Part shown: positions 35,641 to 45,990 of the stretch, piece after piece
How the letters are laid out: every line of letters starts with the position of its first letter
Position numbering within the stretch: the stretch's first letter is position 1
Origin: Rosa chinensis
Lineage: Eukaryota; Streptophyta; Magnoliopsida; Rosales; Rosaceae
NCBI RefSeq assembly: GCF_002994745.2
Contig: NC_037093.1
Coordinates: forward strand, 10,458,400 to 10,522,399
Length of the DNA stretch: 64,000 nucleotides
Direction: 5' to 3'
Made by a program: the position numbers and the translations under genes
Notes under the pieces: model-generated
Told to the model about the DNA's origin: nothing
The model's database searches: none
Seen by the model: only the letters and a program-made list of their open reading frames with translations

Positions 35641-36261
35641 TTAACCCATTGTTGGGTCTGGTGGAGAAAACTGCTATATAGTTTGGTATATGTGTGGTAT
35701 CCATGTAAACTACTATCAATTGCTAATATAACTTAATTGTTCTTTTCTAGCCATCTCTATTTACAACTCATAGACAAAATATATGATTCACTGATTTATA
35801 AAGAATTGCAATACTGATGAAATTAATCATATCATCACAGGAATTGCAATGAAAATGTCTTTTTCAAACTCATGCTTTCTTGCGGCGAATGAAATGATAA
35901 ATCATTTTGAACAACATGACCCTTTCACTATTTAGATATATGATTACTTTACCTACGACCAAAGACAATCTACTAGTCCATTGTCATCAACACCTTACGT
36001 GCTTTTAAACAATTAAATAATCAAGTAGTAACGGTGTGTTACGGTAACAGCGCATCAAAACCTAGCTACAACTCCTCTAGTAATTTTATGCTAGTTTCAG
36101 TATTAGCCCAGTAAGTACTTGAAGCATCCACAATTTGGGTTGCCCCTGATTCGTCTATGTGAACCTGACTCGGTCTAGTATGTGAACTTGAGTTAGACAT
36201 AGTGGTATGTAAACCCAACAGGACCTAATTTAACCATCGAGTTGCCTAGTGCTGCATGAAA
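35641..36261. other. Intergenic, nothing recognised
   Basis: AT-rich sequence without a supportable gene or element boundary. Confidence 0.5.
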
Positions 36262-36275
36262 AGACATACACCTAT

Positions 36276-37226
36276 GAAGCACGGATACGGCATTTTGGCC
36301 TCGTATCCCGTACCGATCCGGGATACGGATACGATACGGCTTGGATACGCTCGGATACGCATGGATACGCGGATCCTGATTTGGATACTGTCTGGATACG
36401 TCGTATCTGAATAGGATACGGATTTTTGTAATTAAATTGGATACGCGGGGGTACAACTGACATTTTCCTTAAAAAAAAAAAAAAAAAAAAAACAGAAGAT
36501 AAAGACCTACCCAAACTATCTGCAGCAGCCGCTTCTCTTCTCTTCAAGTACGTGCTTCTCTTCTCTTCTCTCCCCTTCTCTTCTCCTCTCTTCTCTTCTT
36601 CTCCTCCTTCGTTTGGAGCTTCTGTTCCTCTTCTTGGAGAGGGAGAGAAAGAGCCTGGTCGTCAAAGACCTTGAGGAATCCATGATTGCAGACTTGCAGT
36701 ATTGAATATCAATTGACCTTGAGGAATCCATGATTGCAGCTTGCAAAATAGAACGGGAGGAAGGCCAAATCTCCTTTCTCAGAGGCCATCATCTCATCCC
36801 TAAATTGAATATCAATTGACCTTATCCATTTAATGACGTTTAGTTAGATGCTCCACCTATATCTGGACTTTTAAATGTATTTTTTTATTTATTTTTTATA
36901 TGGAGGAAAACCAAAGAGATATGTATTCTTGGTGGCTAGCTTGGTGTGTATTAAAGTATTAAACTATTAACTGATGATGAGGAAAACTGACCTCTATATA
37001 TGGCATACTGTTAGTCTAGTTATGAGGGATTACTATTAGCGACCGTGGTTAATTTCTTTCTCTATAATTCTATATTATACATATTTTATTTATATTTTAA
37101 ATATATATATATATATTTAATTGACGTATCCTTCGCGTATCCGTATCCAATTACATTTAAGATTTGCCGTATCCACGTATCCGATCGCATCGTATCCGGA
37201 TACTCGTACCTGTATCGGTGCTTCTT
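36276..37226. mobile_element. 951-bp TIR element packed with GGATACG motifs
   Basis: The left end GAAGCACGGATACGG and the right end, read on the other strand, AAGAAGCACCGATACAGG are inverted. AGACATACAC occurs just outside both (36262-36271 and 37227-37236), probably the target duplication, though a few bases between duplication and repeat leave its exact length open. Both subterminal regions (36280-36440 and about 37125-37215) are crowded with GGATACG or CGTATCC in various spacings. Such subterminal arrays are transposase-binding sites in hAT and other superfamilies. The interior holds a 21-base A-run (about 36471-36492), a CT-rich tract (36530-36610) and a 25-bp direct repeat (about 36666 and 36715). 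No transposase. Confidence 0.7.
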
Positions 37227-37305
37227 AGACATACACTATAATAAATGCTTAATCAAATAGAAAAATCGACACATGAAAAATAAGGAGCAAAGGATCTTAA
37301 TAATA

Positions 37306-37340
37306 CTAGGTAATAAATCCGCACGATGCTGCGGGAATGA
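37306..37340 (-). mobile_element. Helitron 3' end (other boundary not found)
   Basis: Read on the minus strand, CCCGCAGCATCGTGCGGATT, then TATTAC and CTAG followed by T. This is the same hairpin-plus-CTRR end as the Helitron at 8433, with one base changed in the hairpin, so it belongs to the same or a sister family. The matching 5' end should lie to the right but I could not identify it before the F-box relic. Confidence 0.6.
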
Positions 37341-37932
37341 GTTTTTATATGTAGTAAATGTTAACCAAAGATGCTATTTTTTTTTTTTGTGAAAAAAAAT
37401 GTTATTGTTTTACATATTACATTTTGTAGAATTGTGACAAAAAAACGTTATTCATGAAAACTCAAACCATCATATTTCGTTCGTCCATACGCAATTTCCA
37501 TTTTCATTCTGATACATAGTTGAATAGTGGATTCTGGCATATAGACACATTTCATTAAATAGAAGTTTTGAGCAGGAGTGACTATTTTAACCAAGTGTCT
37601 TTATTTTTTTACAGTTTTAAAAATATTGCAATCAGGGATAAAAGCATAAAAAAGTATTGCAACCAAATTTGTTTCATGAGTTCGATTCTCACTGTCATAT
37701 ATAAGGGTGCGATGAGCTCAGAATTAAAAAAAAAAAAAATTCAAAAAGTTGCAATTAGGGACAAAAGCTTCAAAAGTGAAGAAAATTGAGGACAAAATGG
37801 GTATCTCACTATTCATTGAACAGTGATCCTCCCATTTGAAGTACCGAAAATTTCCACCGAAGTCCAAATTTTCTCCGAAATTTCCTTAAATTTGAAGTAT
37901 CGAAATCGAAACCGAAAGCGAAATTTAAAATC
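37341..37932. other. AT-rich, likely Helitron interior
   Basis: No gene. Contains A-runs and a repeated phrase (TTGCAATCAGGGATAAAAGC near 37627, and a variant near 37749). Confidence 0.4.
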
Positions 37933-38121
37933 TTGTCATTAAACTATATATAATTTCTTTTAATTTCATAGGCATCACATCTAGAGTATATAAATCTACG
38001 GTCCCTGAGGGAGCGAGTTTTTAAAATGATGGATTCAGGGGTGGTAAACCTTTTAATTTAAAAGGTTTACCACCCCTGAATCTTGTCATTAAACTGTATA
38101 TAATTTCTTTTAATTTCAGCT
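37933..38121. repeat. Copied F-box fragment with perfect palindrome
   Basis: An 84-bp block at about 37970-38053 repeats 38807-38890 of the nearby F-box relic with one difference seen. It is followed at once by a reversed copy of its own last part, making a perfect palindrome at 38032-38082 with 25-bp arms around one base. The whole is bracketed by two copies of a 37-bp sequence (37933-37969 and 38085-38121) ending TTTCTTTTAATTTCA. The structure suggests break repair with template switching. Confidence 0.85.
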
Positions 38122-38383
38122 AGCATTCAACCAGAAACTTTGGCTCAAAATTGGGATTTGAAAACCAGCAAGGTTATATGTGAAGTATAGACTGACAGAT
38201 TAGCTCCTGTTTCTGACCAAAAAAAGAAGAAGTTTGGCTTGCTTATTGAAAGACCTGATAACTATAAACAACCACGCCACTAAACATAATTTACCTATGA
38301 AATTATATAAAACCACTTCATCTTCATAAACAACCATACACCTTTGTTTGCTCCTCATCTTCCAGCAACCAAACATTCCTCAA

Positions 38384-38929
38384 ATGGCTCAATCAGATTT
38401 TTCTCAACTACCTGAGATCCTGTTGGATGAGATTACATCTAAAGTAGGGAAGGATTTTGCAATCAATTTTGTGCATGCAGGTGCAACATGTAGGAATTTG
38501 GCAAACCTTTCCAAGGACCCCAAAATTTGTGTAATGTGAATATCTGCGAACGTCATGCTGGATGCTGAATGCAGTTTTATGGAAGCTTGCAGGCATGCTG
38601 GTTGGTCAGAGACTCAATTTAGGATCGGTGTGGAACATCTCTCTCATCATTTTAATGTGAATGCTGCAAGTTATTGTTTTTGGAATGCGTATTTTCATGG
38701 GCATCCGGAGTCTATGTACATGAATTCAATGTTTATGTTGTGTTCTTCCTCTCATTTGCTGGATGTTCAAAGTTATGTTGTACGATGGATGGTTATAAGA
38801 ATTTCACAGGCATCACATCTAGAGTATATAAATCTACGGTCCCTAAGGGAGCGAGTTTTTAAAATGATGGATTCAGGGGTGGTAAACCTTGGCCCCCCCC
38901 CCCCCCGAGCTGGAATCATGCTTTTGTAA
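38384..38929 (+). pseudogene. Short F-box-like gene, broken
   Basis: Starts at ATG 38384 with an F-box-like segment (FSQLPEILLDEITSKVGK, then TCRNLANLSKDPKI), of the plant family annotated as F-box At1g67623/At2g35280-like. F-box proteins recruit substrates to SCF ubiquitin ligases. A TGA at 38537-38539 interrupts the frame. The same frame resumes and runs to 38929, including EACRHAGWSETQFRIGVEHL and ASHLEYINLRSLRERVF. It then passes through a run of 14 C (38893-38906), after which the protein resembles nothing. Either this is a pseudogene or the stop lies in a misjudged intron; a TATA-less AT-rich leader precedes it. The family assignment is from memory of the motif pattern. Confidence 0.6.
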
Positions 38930-40086
38930 CAATTGTTGTGTTGACTTTTTTCGCCGTCGTTATCTTCTGGCGTCTACCGTGGAAGCTCTCCTTGCAAGTG
39001 TTACACCGAGGCTTACTATTTTGGTATGGAGTTAACTGACTAGGTAGTTAAGTAGTAATTGGATGGCCATCCAGCCTCTATTATGTTCACATCCAACCAG
39101 TTTACTATATCTTATATATTGCCTTTTGGATGTGTATATTATGTTATGTTTTAATGAAATTTCGGTACCCTAGATTCCCAATTCAATTCGGGGCATATTA
39201 TAATAATTCATAAACCACCCATAATTATATAATAATCAAATTTGAAATATACAGAGAAGTGAGAGTACAAATAACCTACAAAGAAGGCTCGAGTATAAAT
39301 CTCTAAATAACAATTATGCAAAAAAAGAAAGAAAGGAATTAGTCTTCAGATTTAAATATATGACTAATTGTTTAGAGCATCTCCCGTGGATGGCCAAAAG
39401 CCAAATATTTTTAGCCTACCAAAAATAGAATATTCTCTTAAATATGTCTATTTAGCCTGTCAACAAAAAACAATGTTGCCACCTTAGGCCAAATTGCATA
39501 AGCTAAAAATCAAATATCATCATATCACACGGCTATAATTTGAAATATATCTTTTTTCCAGCTCGGATTATATTTCTGAGTATGATTTTGATGAGACTAT
39601 CAATAAAACTAGTCGATTTACTTTAAGAGAAAAAAGTATATCATAAAAATTAATGATTACACGTTTATTTTAAAAATTATAAACATATCAAATATTGGAC
39701 TCATAATCTCATATTGAAGATCTCAACAAGATCTTTACAAGGATATAATTTTAATATTTAGTAACATTATAAATATCACATGTATATAGAAAAATTAATG
39801 TTCCTTAAATGTATGATATGTAGACTCCGTGAAATTCCGAACATCACTTTTTGACGGGATAATTTTTCGTGACCTTTGTTTGGCCAAAGACTTTTGGAAA
39901 TAGTTTGGGCTTAGGCCTTGGGCCTAAGAATAGCATAAGGTTAGAGTCCAAAATTTACTCTGGACACCCAACAGACGGGTATGCTAGTGAACCTAGCCAA
40001 TAAGTTAGTTGACCTTTGACCCGAACATCTCCCTTGATCCAATATGGTCCTTGTAGCTCATAATGACATCTTTGCATAATTTTGAA
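38930..40086. other. AT-rich, transposon debris
   Basis: No gene. TTAGAGCATCTCCCGTGG at 39375-39392 looks like the left end of a PIF/Harbinger-like MITE, but no matching right end was found. 39830-40060 has the look of LTR-element debris. Confidence 0.4.
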
Positions 40087-41238
40087 AGGGGAAATAATCA
40101 TTTACCCAATTTTTGGGTTATTTAACCCCACTTACTCAAACACTCTAAGAGATTGCCCACTTAATCAACAGTTTTCATTTTCAAAACCCAATTACCCAAC
40201 CTTTTCAACACGTGCCTGTTTTATCCATTATTTCTGACCCTTTTGCCCCTCTATAACTGAAACGCTTTCAAATTATAACAGAAACGTGATTTAGGGAGCG
40301 AAGCTCTCCGATTTTAGAGAGAGAGAGGATCAGCTGGAATTGTAGAGAGAGAAGCTCCCTGGTTTTTGAGAGTGGAGCTCTACCATTTTAGAGAGAGAGA
40401 GAAGCTCCCTGGTTCCAGTGTGTGAAGCTCTGCGATTTGTATTTAGAGCTGGTGGTAGAAGACTTGCGATTCCTAGAGAGAGAAGATCTGCTGCGATTTT
40501 CACATGGAGCGAGATCGAGATGCTCTTTGTGTTCCTCCATTGCGGTTTGCTTTTTTTTCTTTAGCTCTATCTAATCTGTTTGACTTTAGCTCGATTTAAT
40601 ATGTTTGATTTTAGGTTTTTTTGTGTACGAATTGTTGTGTTATTTTCAAACCGATTTTTCTGAATCAGAGCTTTGTGTTATGTTTGTTTTGGTTTTGAAT
40701 TGTTTTTGCAGTTTTGGTTTGAATTTCCAGGTGTTTTTGAGTGCATTGTGTTAGTTTTGAATTTCTGTATTAACTTCGTGTTTTTTTGGTGAATTCATGC
40801 TTGGATTTGGGTTTGAGCAGTTTCCGAAGTGTTGTAGTTCTGATTATATTATTGGGAGGCAATAATATTTCTATTGGGGGCCAATAATGTGTGTTAAATG
40901 ATATGTAGTCTCTATAATTGTTGTTTACTGATCTTTTTATTTGGGTGCATAGCAATTTATTACATTTTCCGAAGTGTTTTTGTAGTTTTGACTATATTGT
41001 TGGGGACCAATAGTCTGTGTATTGGGGGGCAGTAATGTTTTTTATGTGTTATTAAGTCGCTGTAATTGTTGTCTAGTTATCCTTTTCATTATATTAAAAG
41101 TAATTTGGTACTACTTCTAATGTGTTTTGATAGTTTTGATTAAATCATTGGGGGGCACTAATCGGTTTATTGGGGTGCAGTAATATGTGTTTTAGGGTTA
41201 ATAATAGATTCGTTCTCCTGTGTTTTTTTCGCAGGATT

Positions 41239-42296
41239 ATGGTTGATCCTTTGGTTGCTAGGTGCCTTTACTCTAGTAAAGGTTATATGGTTCCTTTGAA
41301 TCAACGTATGAGCCACTCTGAGTTGTATGAAGACATTTTCCGTACATTCTAGTTTTTGCTGAGTGATGTTATTGAGCTTCAGTATTCAGTTCCTGGTTGT
41401 GAAGTTTGTTTTCTTTGTAACGATCGTGATTTCCAGATGCTGTTTTGCTCTGTTAGAATTCATAGGTTGGAGTGTGTAGATATTTCGGTTGTAAAGATTG
41501 GGGGAAGTTGCAGCAGAACTTGGTCAGTGGATAGTTGTTCAGAAGTTACTGATGAAGATGATTATTTAGGTGATGCATTTAGGACTGAAGCTCACAAGAC
41601 GTATTTGTCTGATGAGCGGAGTTCTTATATTCATCATGTTGGGGATAAGTTTCATGGTGCTGCCGAGCTCCGTGAGAAGCTCAGGAAGTATGCAGTTGCA
41701 GTTGGTTTCGAGTTTGTATTCTTGCAGTCTGTGCAAATGTTGGAACCGAAGGTTGTGATTGGCATCTTCGCGCTCTTTCATCATCTGCCAATGGTTGCCT
41801 TTATATAACAGAGTTGAATAATATTCACATTTGCAAGGGTGTAGTTAGGACTCAAAAGCACAAGCTTTTGGGATCCAAGGTTGTCAAGACTTGCATTGCT
41901 GCTGATGTTAGCTATAATCTTTCATTGAAGCCAAGGGAGATTATGAGCAAGTTCAAATCAACATATGGGTTTGATATTTCCTACAAGGTTGCCTTGAAAG
42001 CAAAGCATAGGGCTAAGGAAGTGATTTATGGTTCCGATGCAGACTCGTTCTAAAAGTTATCTTGGTATAAGGAAGCTGTTTTGCAGAGTAACCCGAGCTC
42101 TTCTTTTGTGTTGGAAGTTGACCCATCTACTAATCGTTTTCAGAGGCTTTTCGTAGCTTACTGAGGTTGTGTTGAAGGCTTCCAATTCTGTTTGCCTGTG
42201 TTGTATGTTGATGGAACGTTTGGTAAAAGCATTTACAAGGGTCAGATTCTTTCTGCAACTGGAAGGAATGGAAATCAAGGTAGCGGTATAGTTTAT

Positions 42297-42331
<35 letters not shown>

Positions 42332-43591
42332 TTTATTATTGGCCCCCAGTAATATTGGCTTTTGTTATAGTTTCTTCATCTGTGTGATTAATATTTCTTG
42401 TTTTAGTTTCTTTCATTGCTTTTGATATCATTTTTTCTGTGCAATGCCACACTGCGATAGTTTATTGCTCCGCAATAAAAACATTATTGGCCCCCAATAG
42501 ACTGATTTTTCTGTGATCTGGTTTATGCAGGTTTCTACCCTCTAGCCATATGTTTTTGTGATTCTGAGACAGATGCAAATTGGACATTCTTTTTCAAGCA
42601 TTTGAAGATTTTGCTTGAACCTCAAGGAAGAGTCATCACATTTATTAGTGATCGGGGTACTGGTTTGTTGAGTGCTTTCGATAAGGTATTAGCTGGTAAT
42701 CCTCATCTATTTTGTTACAAGCATTTGGTGGCGAACCTTGCCGGTAAATATAGGGGTAAAGGTAATTCTGTCTTGATAGAAGATGTTAAGCAGAAGTTTT
42801 TTAAGGTTGCATATTCCTCCTCTGAGAAGGAATACCGTTTCAATTTGCGGTTGCTTAGAGCAGTTGGTGGTGCCGATATTATTGACCCTTTTCTTGCTGA
42901 AATCCCTGTGGAAAATTGGTGCCGTGCATTTTATACTAGCTGCTGATATGGAATTATGGCTAATGGGATTGCTAAATCATTTAACTCTTGGATTGCAATT
43001 GAGCGTTTGATGCCGGTCTATTGTATGCTGGACCAGACAAGAATAAAACAAATGGAGCAGATGGGGGAGAGGAGGGAAGAGGCACAACGTTGGACCACAA
43101 AACTAACTCCCAAAATGGAGGAAAGGTTGAAGGTGCAGATGGAGAAATCTCGTCATTTCAGTGTCCATTATTCTAGCCCTGGAGTTTACGAGGTTCGATC
43201 TGACTTTTCCTATGTAGTCAACATTTCTAATCATTCATGTTCATGTGTGAAATGGCAGATCAATTGTTTTCCTTGTCCTCACGGCCTTGCTGCAATACAA
43301 GCTGCCTCTGAAAATGTCTATGATTATATTGATAAGTACTTTCGTGTTGATATGTTCAAGAAGAGCTACAGTTTTCCTATCTGGCCGATAACCAATGTTG
43401 ATATGTCTTCTTTTGATTCTGCTACTGAATGTATATTACCTCCCCTTGCGAAGAGGCCACCCGGGAGGCCTAGAGTGAAGCGGTTCAAGTCAGTTGGAGA
43501 GGTTGAAAAGAAACTTATTCGTTGTGGCCGTTGTGGCAAAATGGGCACTCATAACAAGTTGAGCTGCACTGAACCTCTCGTTCAGCAATAG
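41239..43591 (+). pseudogene. MULE transposase pseudogene
   Basis: Starts at ATG 41239 just after a splice-acceptor-like TTTTTTCGCAG. Blocks in order: an N-terminal segment (41239-41808, a stop at 41350-41352), a MuDR-type N-terminal domain (HGAAELREKLRKYAVAVGFEF), a segment at 41814-42053, then the MULE transposase domain with first acidic site LYVDGTFGKS (Asp codon 42210), second FISDRG (42650) and CYKHLVANL. After that come a stop at 42942-42946, a motif usually AESFN that reads AKSFN, a SWIM zinc finger (CSCVKW...CPHG, about 43238-43300) and a CCHC knuckle (CGRCGKMGTHNKLSC). An intron at 42280-42530 (GT...AG) joins the frame in phase. Several stops and frame changes make it inactive. Confidence 0.88.
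42299..42328 (+). repeat. 30-base poly-C run
   Basis: Thirty consecutive C inside the transposase intron. The flanks (TTTATTG on the left, AATTTTATTATTGG on the right) show that it is an expanded loop of the family hairpin TTATTG-C(n)-CAATAA in reverse orientation. Assembly length of such runs is unreliable. Confidence 0.9.
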
Positions 43592-44733
43592 TATATGTTT
43601 TAGTAAAGAGTTGATAGGTTTTACTTTTTTCTATTGGGGGGCAGTAATGGGTTTATTGGGGGCCAGTAATTGTTTATATTCAGGCTCAAACAATCATTAT
43701 TCTTTTCAGATGGCAGATTTTTACTTTTGGTTTGATTGAAATTGCTTTTAGATAGCTGAAGTTAAATTTCGAACAGGTTTCAGTTGCTTTTATTGCTTAC
43801 AGGTGGTTTCTGGGGAGGCAATAAATTGTCTATTGCCTCCCAATAATGTCATCCATTCAAGGTCTATAGTCCTTCTTGTGATTTGAAACCCATCTCAAAT
43901 GTTGCCAACAATTTTAATCTTTTCATTACCAACTGAGATACTTCTGGCCATATTGTTAGTGAGCCCGAAGACTATTATGACCAAAATAACGAATATTATT
44001 GGGGGGCAATAAACATGTCTATTATGGAGCCTGAATCAAATACTGCATGTAATGTCACCCTAATTTTTGTAAAGGACCTGCTATTAATTGAAGTCAGCAA
44101 GAGTACATTATATCATTCAATATTGCAGCCCATTTCACCATAGTTTGAAATTAAGGATAGTACGAGAACTTTACAATCCCTAATCTTCAAATACTGAAAC
44201 CAAATTTCTACATATGTTATCTCTAATGTCGCTCCTCACTTTCTGCCCAATAAAAGGTGCATGAACCTCTCAAGCATTCTTTTCCTTATGTTGTCCCCGC
44301 CTTCCTTGGTAGGATCTTCGCCATTTACTATGCATTCCATGAAATGGAGCATAAATGGTCCGCAATCAACACTGCAAAATTAGTAATGAATTTATGTTAA
44401 TGTTATTGGGGGGCAATAAACAGATAGATTGTCTTGCGGCATTTAGAAATCAAGTCCATATCATCATGTTTCACATTTACAATGTCAAAAAGTGTGGTTT
44501 GAGCTACTTACGATGTTGTGTTCAGACACTCAAAGACTTCATAGAGTTCATAGTCTGTCTCCACAATGTTGTTCTGCAAAATCCAAAAATCCTTCCTCCA
44601 TCAAAGTTATTTTTCTCTGCCTCTTCTATTTGACCTCCAAATTTCAGCCCTATTGGAATCATTTTCAGATTCGTACACCATTCGAAGTGGGAGCTGTTCA
44701 GAAGCGAATCTGCTCCGAATTTCAACAAGTTTT

Positions 44734-45238
44734 TGTTAATGTTTAAAGTTCAGTGGTAGCTAAACCCTTGTTAACGCTGGTCCGATGAGCAGACCGTTAC
44801 CTATGATATTCTCAGAGCTTCCGCTACCTGTCAAATGAAATACAAAGGGCGTCAGAGGGAGACCGCGTTGGGCGGTCTTCTCTTCTCCGATGCCTAAGTT
44901 AGTCAATGTATTTATGTTGACAAGTAACAGTAGGTAAGTATTGGAATGCGTAATTAATGAAGAGAGAGGAGAGAACCTTTTATAGGTGAGGAGGGAACTG
45001 ATCTTCTCCATGTTTTGGATGTGGGACTGATGTGCTTCAATCCCCAGCTTCTGGAGCTTCTGATGCTGTCTTGGCGCGGCGCATCAGCGGTGATCTGGGG
45101 GCGAGCAGGGGCTCAGGCGGTAGCCTGCTTGGCTGTGTTCCCATAGGTCACTCATTTGGCGGGAGTCGGTACCGCTCTGGGTAGCATATGCGTGGCTCAT
45201 TATAGCTAATTATGCTTGCAAATGCCTATGTAAGTACA
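44734..45238 (-). repeat. Tat-type element 3' LTR
   Basis: 505 bp, TGTTAATG...AAGTACA on the plus strand. A minus-strand TATAAAAG lies at 44977-44984. The polypurine tract sits just inside the element (plus 45239-45255; on the minus strand GGGGACTTGGGGGACT). Confidence 0.93.
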
Positions 45239-45788
45239 AGTCCCCCAAGTCCCCAGTCAAAGAGGGCAATCTTGGTTGGGGAGTTGCCTAGCGGTTCGAA
45301 GCGTTGCTTCCGCCAGTCTTGCAAAAGCATAATTAGCGTCAGTGCGTTGTCAACCATCGACTTACTGAACAAATGCTTTATACCCTTTCGGGTGGGCCCC
45401 TGCTAGGCCCCCTAGGGAGTCCCCCAATACCAGGCTAAGATAGACCTCCGTTTGGCCGGTGTATTGTTTGTTGAGGGGAGCTGCGCTGAGCAGAGGGTGT
45501 TAGGTAGCGAACCCACTCTTTGATACCCAAGTGGTGGGGGTCAACATGCCTGATCAAGGCTGTCGAAGACTCTGTTGAGACGTTTCCTTGCCTGTCCCGG
45601 AGGACCATGTTTTGACTGCAATGCCGCGTTGCGGTCTTTGTGAAAGTGAGGTATTGCCTCTGGAATCGCCGTTGGAGGGAGTCCCTCCGCTGACCATAAG
45701 TGGCCGGCAATGTTGCGAGGACCTAACTGGCGGCGGCCTGGTGAATAGCGTTACAGTCAGTGGTGTTTCTTCCAAGGTGCCGAGGGAG
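45239..45788. other. Tat-type element, untranslated region next to the 3' LTR
   Basis: No gene. GC-richer than the host, with polypurine tract at the left edge and scattered GCTAGCGG motifs leading into the minisatellite. Confidence 0.6.
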
Positions 45789-45990
45789 AAGTCTCGCTAG
45801 CGGCATTGCGCTTAGCGGAGACTAGCTCTCTTGGAAGATGGAAAGAGATAAGTTCCACTAGCGGAGTTGCGCTTAGCAGAGATAATCGCTTGTAAGATGG
45901 AAAGAGAGAAGTTCCGCTAGCGGAGACTATTGCTTGTAAGATGGAAAGAGAGAAGTTCCACTAGCGGAGTTGCGCTTAGCGGGGACTATC

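Larger units (their letters stand above)
40087..44733 (+). mobile_element. Mutator-like element (MULE) with decayed transposase
   Basis: Begins AGGGGAAATAATCATTTACCC, matching the inverted end of the small element at 11139-12348. It carries a transposase pseudogene (41239-43591) and more than a dozen small hairpins of the form TTATTG-G(4-6)-CAATAA, in both orientations, in its non-coding parts (for example 40849, 40868, 41149, 43632, 43655, 43998, 44404). I could not find the right terminal inverted repeat; the last family-type hairpin is at 44404, and the Ty3-gypsy element starts at 44734. The right limit given is therefore only the limit of the gap: part of 44420-44733 may belong to the copia element that resumes at 59278. 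Confidence 0.75.

Noticed and set aside
39375..39392. PIF-like MITE
   Set aside because: The left end looks right (TTA + GAGCATCTCC), but no matching right end was found before 40087.
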